From Lachnospiraceae bacterium UBA7160 (GTDB lineage: Bacteria > Bacillota > Clostridia > Lachnospirales > Lachnospiraceae): 12,216 nt of DNA. Below are positions 1-6,379 of the stretch, piece after piece. The stretch lies in contig DKWE01000082.1 of the NCBI GenBank assembly GCA_002491565.1, positions 1 to 12,216 on the forward strand, given 5' to 3'. The position numbers and the translations under genes were made by a program. The notes beneath the pieces are model-generated. The model saw only the letters and a program-made list of their open reading frames with translations. It did not search any database and had not been told where the DNA came from. Numbering within the stretch: the stretch's first letter is position 1; each line of letters starts with the position of its first letter.

Positions 1-131
1 TCGTTGCTCGCGGGAATAAACCAACCTGGCATCCGTTTTCCCGAGTAATCCCTATTTTCAATTCGTAAAAGGCATTTTGCGACACCCTCTCCTGATTCTT
101 ATTCAGTTCCCCTGCATCTTGCTGCAATTTG

Positions 132-155
132 GTTAACCCTGTCACTCAGGTTAAC
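132..155. repeat. GTTAACC / GGTTAAC inverted repeat
   Basis: Two perfect 7-bp arms (132-138 and 149-155) are separated by 10 bp. Each arm contains the palindrome GTTAAC, so GGTTAAC also occurs as a direct repeat 18 bp apart. The geometry resembles an operator or a small hairpin. No gene can be tied to it. Confidence 0.5.
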
Positions 156-205
156 GGCATCCAAACGTATCATCCCCGATAAGCGCCCCAGAGCATGTTT
201 GAAAA

Positions 206-289
206 ATCATTCCTTCCATCTGCACGTCCCACTTTGCGTGATATTTCTGCCAAATTCAGTTGATGAAGCCCGGACCTATCATTCCTTCC
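206..289. repeat. 12-bp direct repeat pair, 72 bp apart
   Basis: The minus-strand 12-mer GGAAGGAATGAT occurs at 217-206 and 289-278. The 72-bp spacing keeps both copies in the same frame, reading Gly-Arg-Asn-Asp in the short open frame at 298-170. It could be internal duplication in a decayed gene or part of a dispersed repeat. Confidence 0.5.
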
Positions 290-343
290 CCCTGACATAA
301 GAAACCGGATCATGCTAATGAGCGAAATAGAATGTCTGCCGCC

Positions 344-2170
344 TCATGAAAGATACTTCTCCAGCACCTTCAGAACTTCCGCTGCGCACGCCTCGACTGT
401 CTGTCCCGACGTATCGATCACTGCGTCCGGATGCTCCGGTACTTCATAGACGCCGGAAATCCCGGTGAAGTTCTCGATCTCGCCTGCCCGCGCTTTCCGG
501 TAGAGTCCCTTCACGTCCCGCCGCTCGCATTCCTCCAGCGGAGTACTCACATAAACCTCTACGAAATGATCCCCGATAATCTCTCTCGCATTCCGCCGGT
601 CTCTGGCAAATGGAGAAATAAACGAGGTCAGCACGATCAGCCCCGCGTCATTCATCAGCTTCGCCACTTCCGCGATCCGCCGGATATTCTCAATCCGGTC
701 ATTCTCCTTAAACCCGAGGTTCTTATTCAGCCCGAGCCGGATATTGTCGCCGTCCAGCAGCATCGTATGCTTTCCCATCGCAAACAGCCTTTTTTCCACC
801 TCATTGGCGAGCGCAGACTTTCCGGAACCGGACAAGCCCGTCATCCAGACGGTGAATGCCTTCTGCCCCAGGCTGCTCTCCCGCAGCTCCTTTGTAATGT
901 CCGTCTCCTGCCACGTCAGGTTGTCCCCTCGCTGGATCGAATCCATGACGGTTCCGCACGCCGCTGTGCTGTTTGTCAGCCGGTTGATCAGGATAAAGCT
1001 GCCCAGATCCCTCTGATTTTCAAATAGCTCAAACACCATCCTGCTCCCGACCGAAATCTCACAACAGGCAATTTCATTTTTATAAATGGCCTCCGCACAG
1101 ACCTCCGCGCCGGTGTTGACATCCACCCGGTACCGAATCCCCATCACCGTCGCAGGCACCGTCTGCGTGCCTAGCTTCAGATAAAAATTCTGTCCCGCGA
1201 CAAGCCGCTTATCGTCCATCCACAGCAGCGATGCCTCGATCATCGTCCCCATCTGAAGACGGCACCCGCGAACAAGTACACTGCCGCGCGAGACATCGAC
1301 CTCGCGGTTGAGACAAACGGTCACTGCATGGCCCTTGCTGCTTTTTTCCACACTCTTACAGCCTTCCAGGATCTCGGAAATCTCCGCCTGCTCCCCACCC
1401 GGAAGCACAGTAATTGTATCGCCCACCGCGATCCTTCCGGAAGCAATCTCGCCCTGGAATCCACGGAATGTCCGGTCCGGACGGCAGACGCGCTGCACCG
1501 GCATCGCAAACCCTCTCGCCTCATCCTGCTCCTGGACATCGACCTGCTCCAGATACGGCAGCAGCGCCTCTCCCTGATACCACATCATCCGCTCCGAGCG
1601 TCTGGTTACATTATCACCCTCCGTCGCGGAAACCGGGATAATCTTGATGCTGTCGCACGGAAACTCCGCCATCAGCACACGGATGTCCTTCTCTGTCTTT
1701 TTAAAGCTGGAACGGCTGTAGCCGACCAGATCCATCTTGTTAACCGCAAATACAAAATGCCGGATTCCCATCAGCGAACAGATCCGCGCATGCCGCCTCG
1801 TCTGCGTCAGCACCCCCTGACTCGCATCCGCAAGAATCACCGCAAGAGACGCAAATGAAGCGCCGACCGCCATATTCCGCGTATACTCCTCATGTCCCGG
1901 CGTGTCCGCCACAATAAAGCTCCGTTTCTCCGTCGAAAAATAGCGGTAAGCGACATCGATCGTGATCCCCTGCTCCCGCTCTGCCATCAGACCGTCCAGC
2001 AGCAGGGAATAATCGATCGCGCCACCCCGGGAGCCCACCTTCGAGTCCAGCTCCAGCGCCCTTTTCTGATCTGCGAACAGCAGCTTCGCGTCGTAGAGCA
2101 TATGCCCGATCAGCGTGGACTTTCCGTCATCCACACTTCCACACGTAATGAATTTTAACAGATTATCCAT
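344..2170 (-). CDS. cysNC: Bifunctional sulfate adenylyltransferase large subunit / APS kinase (CysN-CysC fusion)
   Basis: This 608-residue protein fuses two enzymes. The N-terminal GTPase subunit of ATP sulfurylase couples GTP hydrolysis to APS formation by CysD. The C-terminal APS kinase phosphorylates APS to PAPS. Visible GTPase motifs are GSVDDGKS (residues 11-18), DTPGHEEYTRN (89-99) and NKMD (144-147), followed by EF-Tu-like beta-barrel domains to about residue 430. The kinase half has the P-loop GLSGSGKS (445-452), DGDNIR (473-478), FISPFARDRR (517-526) and an ENFTGI lid motif near 566. Both halves look full length compared with separate CysN (about 475) and CysC (about 200). I chose the ATG at 2170 because GGGAGGGG lies just upstream and MDNLLKF begins the conserved fold; an open extension to 2230 overlaps cysD and has no ribosome site. 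It starts 1 bp after the cysD stop, so the two are translationally linked. Fusions of this kind are known from mycobacteria and rhizobial NodQ. Confidence 0.96.
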   Translation of the reverse strand: MDNLLKFITCGSVDDGKSTLIGHMLYDAKLLFADQKRALELDSKVGSRGGAIDYSLLLDGLMAEREQGITIDVAYRYFSTEKRSFIVADTPGHEEYTRNMAVGASFASLAVILADASQGVLTQTRRHARICSLMGIRHFVFAVNKMDLVGYSRSSFKKTEKDIRVLMAEFPCDSIKIIPVSATEGDNVTRRSERMMWYQGEALLPYLEQVDVQEQDEARGFAMPVQRVCRPDRTFRGFQGEIASGRIAVGDTITVLPGGEQAEISEILEGCKSVEKSSKGHAVTVCLNREVDVSRGSVLVRGCRLQMGTMIEASLLWMDDKRLVAGQNFYLKLGTQTVPATVMGIRYRVDVNTGAEVCAEAIYKNEIACCEISVGSRMVFELFENQRDLGSFILINRLTNSTAACGTVMDSIQRGDNLTWQETDITKELRESSLGQKAFTVWMTGLSGSGKSALANEVEKRLFAMGKHTMLLDGDNIRLGLNKNLGFKENDRIENIRRIAEVAKLMNDAGLIVLTSFISPFARDRRNAREIIGDHFVEVYVSTPLEECERRDVKGLYRKARAGEIENFTGISGVYEVPEHPDAVIDTSGQTVEACAAEVLKVLEKYLS

Positions 2171-2171
2171 A

Positions 2172-3065
2172 TCAGAAATACCCCTCCCGCTTACGTTTCT
2201 CCATGCTGGCAGAACCGCCGTCGCTGTCAATAATCCGGCTCGTCCGTTCCGACTCTACCGCCGAAAGTGTCTCCTCAATAATTTGATCTAATGTATCTGC
2301 CTCCGATTCCATCGCACCGGTCAGCGGATAGCAGCCGAGCGTGCGGAACCGCACCTTCTTCCACTCGATTTGTTCTCCCTCGCGCAGCTTCATCCGGTCA
2401 TCATCCACCATGATCAGCTGCCCGTTCCTGCAGACTACCGGGCGTACAGCGGCATAGTACAGTGACACAATCGGAATATTTTCCTGACGGATATACTGCC
2501 AGATATCTTTCTCCGTCCAGTTTGAAAGCGGGAACACACGGATACTCTCACCCGGGTGAATCTTTGTATTGAACAGCTTCCACATCTCGGGGCGCTGATT
2601 TTTCGGATCCCACGCGTGATGCTCGTCCCGGAAGGAAAAGATTCGCTCCTTCGCACGGCTCTTCTCCTCATCACGCCGCCCGCCACCGAAGGCCGCCGTA
2701 AATCCATACTGGTCGAGCGCCTGCTTCAGCGCCTGCGTCTTCATGATATCCGTGTAGGATGCGCCGTGGTCAAACGGATTGATCCCCTGGCGAATTCCTT
2801 CCATATTAATATATTCCAGCATCTCGATGCCGAGCTCCTTCGCACGGCGGTCGCGGAATTCAATCATCTCGTGAAATTTCCAGGTCGTATTCACATGCAA
2901 AAATGGAAAAGGCGGCTTCTCCGGATAAAATGCCTTCATCGCCAGATGCAGCATCACCGAAGAATCCTTTCCGATCGAGTACAGCATCACTGGTTTCTCA
3001 CACTCTGCGGCAACCTCCCGCATAATGTAGATCGCCTCCGCCTCCAGCTCTTCCAAATGATTCAT
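2172..3065 (-). CDS. cysD: Sulfate adenylyltransferase small subunit (ATP sulfurylase, CysD)
   Basis: CysD is the catalytic subunit that adenylates sulfate with ATP to give APS, working in a complex with the CysN GTPase encoded next. The 297-residue length matches the family (E. coli about 302). The PP-loop is SIGKDSSVMLHLA (residues 30-42). Other family signatures are FGGGRRDEEKSRAKERIFSF (126-145), a WDPKNQRPE segment (152-160) and SNWTEKDIWQYI (181-192). The start at 3065 is set by AGGAGGG seven bases upstream. That ribosome site is itself read as codons in a longer open frame reaching 3203, whose cysteine-rich N-terminal part has no counterpart in the family. The gene ends 1 bp before cysNC. 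It belongs to the PAPS reductase/ATP sulfurylase superfamily, but the motifs favour CysD over the reductase CysH. Confidence 0.96.
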   Translation of the reverse strand: MNHLEELEAEAIYIMREVAAECEKPVMLYSIGKDSSVMLHLAMKAFYPEKPPFPFLHVNTTWKFHEMIEFRDRRAKELGIEMLEYINMEGIRQGINPFDHGASYTDIMKTQALKQALDQYGFTAAFGGGRRDEEKSRAKERIFSFRDEHHAWDPKNQRPEMWKLFNTKIHPGESIRVFPLSNWTEKDIWQYIRQENIPIVSLYYAAVRPVVCRNGQLIMVDDDRMKLREGEQIEWKKVRFRTLGCYPLTGAMESEADTLDQIIEETLSAVESERTSRIIDSDGGSASMEKRKREGYF

Positions 3066-3153
3066 ATATTCCCTCCTCATAATATAACTGTTCATCCCTT
3101 CACAGCTATGACAAAAATTCATACAAAATCGCCTGCAGCGACAGAATTTTACC

Positions 3154-3171
3154 AGCTTCCCCGGGAGCTTC
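3154..3171. repeat. Palindrome-centred repeat in the cysD leader
   Basis: AGCTTC occurs twice, directly flanking the palindrome CCCGGG, giving an 18-bp element about 90 bp upstream of the cysD start. It can fold into a short imperfect hairpin. It lies in the 209-bp gap between the CHR gene and cysD, which is long compared with the 22-bp and 1-bp gaps elsewhere in this unit. That suggests an internal regulatory or processing site. I found no convincing promoter in the gap. Confidence 0.35.
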
Positions 3172-3274
3172 CTGCATTCTGCATGAAAACACCCGCAGTA
3201 CATGGATTGACCTGCTGAATCGTCACAATTAATGCTTCCTTTTGTGCATTTTTAATACTTTGCTCATTTATCAT

Positions 3275-4954
3275 TCATAACAGCAAAAATGCCACCGCCA
3301 GATTCCCCGCCAGCAGCAGCGCCGGACTGACCTTCTTCCTGCAGGCAAGCAGAAAATCCGCCACTGCCAGCACAGCCATCAGCAGCAGTACCGCCCAGAC
3401 AGGTTTCTCAAGTATCCCTGCAGCGCGCACACACTGATTCGCCATCGAAAGCATAATGTTGAGCAGCAGTCCCGCGACCATCGGGCGAATCCATCGGCTG
3501 AGACGCCGAAAGCTCCCGTTTTCACTTAAACTGTCATAAAAATGATAAATCACAAAGTAAAATCCGCAGGAAGCCGCAATGCTGCACCCAAAGCCAGCCA
3601 GCGCAGTCAGCAGCCCCCCAAGCAGCGTCCCTGTGCCGTTCCACCCTACGTAATAACCGACTGCTGCCAGCGTCTTGCACAGAATTGAGCCGGGAAGCAC
3701 ATTCACGATACTGACAATGTGCCCGTAGTACTGCTCCTGCGTAATCATGCCGCCTTCTACGAAAATGCCATCCGCCACAGTCAGATACGCATCTCCGCCG
3801 CCGAACGACATCAACGAAGAAAGCAGTCCTCTCCCGACAAATAAGAGCGTCGGCAGCAGCTGAAGCAGCATGGCCGGTAAAGCGAGCAGGAGCAGCACAC
3901 TAAGCCAGATGGAAACATCACGCAAGATATCCCTCACGCAAAGCTGCATGCCTGCTCCGCCGAACTGCATATTCTGCGGTACTGATGCTCCATCAGCCTT
4001 CTCCTGCTGCGATGCGGATGCTTCATTGGACTGTTCTTTCTGTAACGCTGATACTCTATCCGGCTGCTCCTTGTACGTTTCCAGGCGCCCATCTGGCTGT
4101 GCTCTTCCCGATGCAACTGCCCCGCGAAAGCTCCGCACTTCCTTCAGAAAGCCCGAAACCGCCAGCAGCAGCATCAGCGCCTCCACCACACGCAAGACCT
4201 CATCGCTTAAAATCTGGCGTTTGCCGGAGCCTGCGAGAAACAGAACTGTCAGCACACCCACCGCCGCCATACGCCAGCGCTGTCGTCCTCCTCCCAGCGC
4301 AAAGATCACAAAAAATGCGGCAAGCAAAATCCGTACTGTCGATATCGAAAAAAACGGAACCACATCTATTCCAAACAGCGCATACAGATTCTTCCCGCAG
4401 GAAAGTACGAAGACACCGGCCATCACGACAAGCACCTTACAGAGGCGTGCATATCCATCTTTTCTGCATCCCATCAGCATGCCCCGGATATAATCCGCAA
4501 GCAGATAAAGAATGAATGCCAAAATCCCGACTGCCGCGGTCTGCACGACCCGGATAACTCCGGACTGCAGATAAGACAGCACCGTCACGCAGAGTACAGT
4601 AAGCACCACACCCGGAAGCGCCATCGCCGCTGCGCCGAGCAGCATCCCCGGCGTCCCAAAATTTCTCCGTCCAACAGAAGCCGAAATTTCTACCGGCAGC
4701 GCTCCTGGCGTGATACTCGCCACCACGACATCCTGGTCATAGTTCTCCTCATTTTCAATCCCCTGAACCTCGATAATCTCATGCGAAATGACAGGAATCA
4801 ATGCACTCCCGCCTCCGAATCCAATGCAGCCTACCTTCAGCATCGACCGCACAAACCTTCCAAGTCCGCGCTTTCTCCTATCCTGCATCCTTTCATCCTG
4901 TCCTTCCTTCCGTTCTTCCCCCAACCGTACCTCCTGTCTTCCCTGCTTTTCCAT
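3275..4954 (-). CDS. Two-domain CHR-family (chromate/sulfate-type) anion transporter
   Basis: This is a membrane protein of the CHR (chromate transporter, ChrA-like) family. It carries both homologous halves, each opening with the family signature: FGGGSALIPV (residues 46-55) in the first and MSFGGGDAYLTV (382-393) in the second. Known members export chromate, which mimics sulfate; the natural substrate of many is unproven. Here it sits between a sulfotransferase and ATP sulfurylase genes, so sulfate movement is the natural inference. At 559 residues it exceeds the roughly 400 of typical two-domain members. The excess lies in a charged N-terminal leader (about 1-32) and a hydrophilic linker (about 271-337) with three 11-residue repeats. 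The start at 4954 has a weak ribosome site; an internal ATG at 4888, preceded by purine-rich AGGA, would remove the charged leader and is equally possible. It begins 22 bp after the sulfotransferase stop. Confidence 0.88.
   Translation of the reverse strand: MEKQGRQEVRLGEERKEGQDERMQDRRKRGLGRFVRSMLKVGCIGFGGGSALIPVISHEIIEVQGIENEENYDQDVVVASITPGALPVEISASVGRRNFGTPGMLLGAAAMALPGVVLTVLCVTVLSYLQSGVIRVVQTAAVGILAFILYLLADYIRGMLMGCRKDGYARLCKVLVVMAGVFVLSCGKNLYALFGIDVVPFFSISTVRILLAAFFVIFALGGGRQRWRMAAVGVLTVLFLAGSGKRQILSDEVLRVVEALMLLLAVSGFLKEVRSFRGAVASGRAQPDGRLETYKEQPDRVSALQKEQSNEASASQQEKADGASVPQNMQFGGAGMQLCVRDILRDVSIWLSVLLLLALPAMLLQLLPTLLFVGRGLLSSLMSFGGGDAYLTVADGIFVEGGMITQEQYYGHIVSIVNVLPGSILCKTLAAVGYYVGWNGTGTLLGGLLTALAGFGCSIAASCGFYFVIYHFYDSLSENGSFRRLSRWIRPMVAGLLLNIMLSMANQCVRAAGILEKPVWAVLLLMAVLAVADFLLACRKKVSPALLLAGNLAVAFLLL
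3974..4072 (-). repeat. Three tandem 11-residue repeats in the CHR transporter linker
   Basis: Residues 295-327 of the CHR protein read as three units: KEQPDRVSALQ, KEQSNEASASQ and QEKADGASVPQ. They form a polar, Gln/Glu/Ser/Ala-rich linker between the two membrane halves. The DNA copies have diverged, so this is an old duplication or a tolerated low-complexity linker. Confidence 0.7.
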
Positions 4955-4976
4955 CCGTTTTACGGCTTTTACCGGT

Positions 4977-6215
4977 TTAACTAAACGTTCGCTTTATGAT
5001 GGCAAACAGCGCCCGGAACGGATTGCGCACCTTTTTCCGGAATTCCTTCAGCATTGCGACATCTTTCTGGAGTTTCTGGATCTCTTTTCTCTGGTTCTCC
5101 AGCTCCTTTTTCTCCCATCCCTTTTTCTGATTCTCCAGCGCTTTGTTCTGCTTTTCCAGCTCCTCGACCCGGCGCAACAGAGCGGCATTCGACGCCACCG
5201 TAAAGCGGACCAGATCACTCATCATATGGGGATTATCCCTTTCCCACACAATCTCCGTCTCACCAGTCTCTGGTTTCTTCTTTGTGAACAGAGGACCGCC
5301 ATCATCGAGCCAGGCGTCGGCAACCTTGCGGTTCCCTTCCTCAAACTGTTCCATGAAACGCGCTGCATCCGCGCAGCTCCAGAGGACGCAGGGGTACTCT
5401 TCGGAAGAGCTATCTGAAATTGACAGCAGTACATTCCGGAAATATTCATTTTCCGAAAGTGTCAGTTCTGGAAGTCCGTTGATGATCCGTTTCATCTCGC
5501 ACGCATTCAGGGAAAGGCGTTCATTCAGCTCCGTCTTGCTAATCGTGTACTCCTCCGTAAGCGTCAGGCCCAATACATCCAGGAAATCCTCCTGTGTCAT
5601 CCCACCCTTCAGCGCACTGCGGCTGTATCTGCGCACAATGATATGTTCCTTTCCAAGCACTTCTGCCGCGCGCGAGAGGGTCTCCCAATATGCAAGATTC
5701 ACATACCGCGGGTAATCCTCTGCAAAATGCTCCCATGTCTCCGTCGCATGGTCCGCACTCGTCACCGGATGCTTAATCCGCTGATTCCAGGCAGAAATTG
5801 CATACTCTCCCTGATCTCTTAAGTAGACAATCAGCTTTACCACATACCCGTCACGCTCACCCGCCTGCTTCAATTCCTCCCAGAGCGTCGCCCGGCGCTT
5901 CCGGACAGCAAGCCAGATCCCCTCATCGGATAAAATCACGTTATCATAACTTTGAAACAATTCCTTTACACGCTGCAGTCCGTCCTCGAACCGCGCCTGC
6001 TCTTCTTCCTTTGTCTGATATCCCTCCACACTCTGCGTAATGCGCGAAGCGAGAAACAAGCCATTCCGGTTCTTTCCCTTTCCCGCATACCGGAACGGGA
6101 AATCCGGATAAGCAAAGCCCTTTCTGGCAAGCACTTCCCGGTTATCTGCACAGAATCTCTGGATCGCCGTCGTACCGGTCTTTGGTGTTCCAACATGTAC
6201 ATATAAAATTTTCAT
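4977..6215 (-). CDS. PAPS-dependent sulfotransferase family protein with C-terminal coiled coil
   Basis: This 412-residue protein should transfer a sulfuryl group from PAPS to an unknown acceptor. The 5'-phosphosulfate-binding loop lies at the N-terminus, VHVGTPKTGTTAIQ (residues 6-19). The 3'-phosphate-binding motif is YLRDQGEYAISAW (131-143), with the expected Arg133 and Ser141. LSDEG at 95-99 follows a beta strand and may supply an acidic catalytic residue. Residues about 344-395 form a Glu/Lys/Gln-rich coiled coil, and the last about 20 residues are basic and amphipathic, which suggests oligomerisation or membrane contact. There is no signal peptide, so it acts in the cytoplasm. The ATG at 6215 was chosen because GGAGG lies 5 bases upstream and MKILYVHVG starts the first strand; a longer frame to 6275 has no such site. 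It is the first gene of the sulfotransferase-CHR-cysD-cysNC unit, which would supply its donor. The acceptor cannot be read from the sequence. Confidence 0.9.
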   Translation of the reverse strand: MKILYVHVGTPKTGTTAIQRFCADNREVLARKGFAYPDFPFRYAGKGKNRNGLFLASRITQSVEGYQTKEEEQARFEDGLQRVKELFQSYDNVILSDEGIWLAVRKRRATLWEELKQAGERDGYVVKLIVYLRDQGEYAISAWNQRIKHPVTSADHATETWEHFAEDYPRYVNLAYWETLSRAAEVLGKEHIIVRRYSRSALKGGMTQEDFLDVLGLTLTEEYTISKTELNERLSLNACEMKRIINGLPELTLSENEYFRNVLLSISDSSSEEYPCVLWSCADAARFMEQFEEGNRKVADAWLDDGGPLFTKKKPETGETEIVWERDNPHMMSDLVRFTVASNAALLRRVEELEKQNKALENQKKGWEKKELENQRKEIQKLQKDVAMLKEFRKKVRNPFRALFAIIKRTFS

Positions 6216-6300
6216 CCTTACCTCCCATGCCGCATCCCTGCAGCAAACAAAGCTTATGGGCAGTATGCTTCCCAACGGAGTCCTATGATACCGTGAGAAG

Positions 6301-6329
6301 ATTAAATCATTATTAAAATTCTGTTACAA
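6301..6329 (-). promoter_or_regulatory. Sigma-A-like promoter of the sulfotransferase/PAPS unit
   Basis: On the minus strand TTGTAA (6329-6324) and TTTAAT (6306-6301) are separated by exactly 17 bp. They differ from the consensus at two and one positions. The start codon at 6215 lies about 80 bp downstream of the expected start site. The position in the gap between the kinase and sulfotransferase genes fits a separate promoter for the unit. Confidence 0.55.
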
Positions 6330-6379
6330 AGAATGCGCAATAAACAAACGCAGAAAAGCCCGTTTTCACAGTCTCTTTA

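Larger units (their letters stand above)
1..343. other. Region without a confident gene, downstream of cysNC
   Basis: No complete gene is supported here. On the minus strand three short open stretches in different frames read like protein. One is a 42-codon ATG frame at 298-170, without a convincing ribosome binding site. The second is an open stretch of about 190-115. The third is open from a GTG at 145 to the window edge. Because the coding-like text moves from frame to frame, this may be a decayed gene or a conserved non-coding repeat rather than a live gene. The region also holds a 12-bp direct repeat (206-217 and 278-289) and a GTTAACC inverted repeat (132-155). I see no strong terminator after cysNC, whose TGA stop is at 344-346. 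Confidence 0.5.

Noticed and set aside
431..1027. Plus-strand open frame of 198 codons opposite cysNC
   Set aside because: It is exactly antisense to the conserved APS kinase and CysN text, has no family motif, and is Pro/Arg/His-rich as expected of a shadow frame.
2556..3218. Plus-strand open frame of 220 codons opposite cysD
   Set aside because: Antisense to strongly conserved CysD motifs, with no recognisable domain.
3066..3274. SAM, T-box or other sulfur-responsive riboswitch upstream of cysD
   Set aside because: I looked for the S-box core and T-box sequences and found neither.
3870..4515. Overlapping plus-strand frames opposite the CHR transporter
   Set aside because: Two competing frames over the same bases, low-complexity Ser/Pro/Arg composition, antisense to a clear membrane protein.
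4788..5715. Plus-strand frames opposite the transporter start and the sulfotransferase
   Set aside because: The Phe/Leu-rich text is the complement of the coiled-coil Glu/Lys codons and does not resemble a real membrane protein.
6346..6365. Possible terminator after the histidine kinase
   Set aside because: Only a 5-bp AAACG/CGTTT stem with a 10-nt loop and an interrupted T stretch; too weak to call, so read-through from the two-component genes into the sulfotransferase remains possible.
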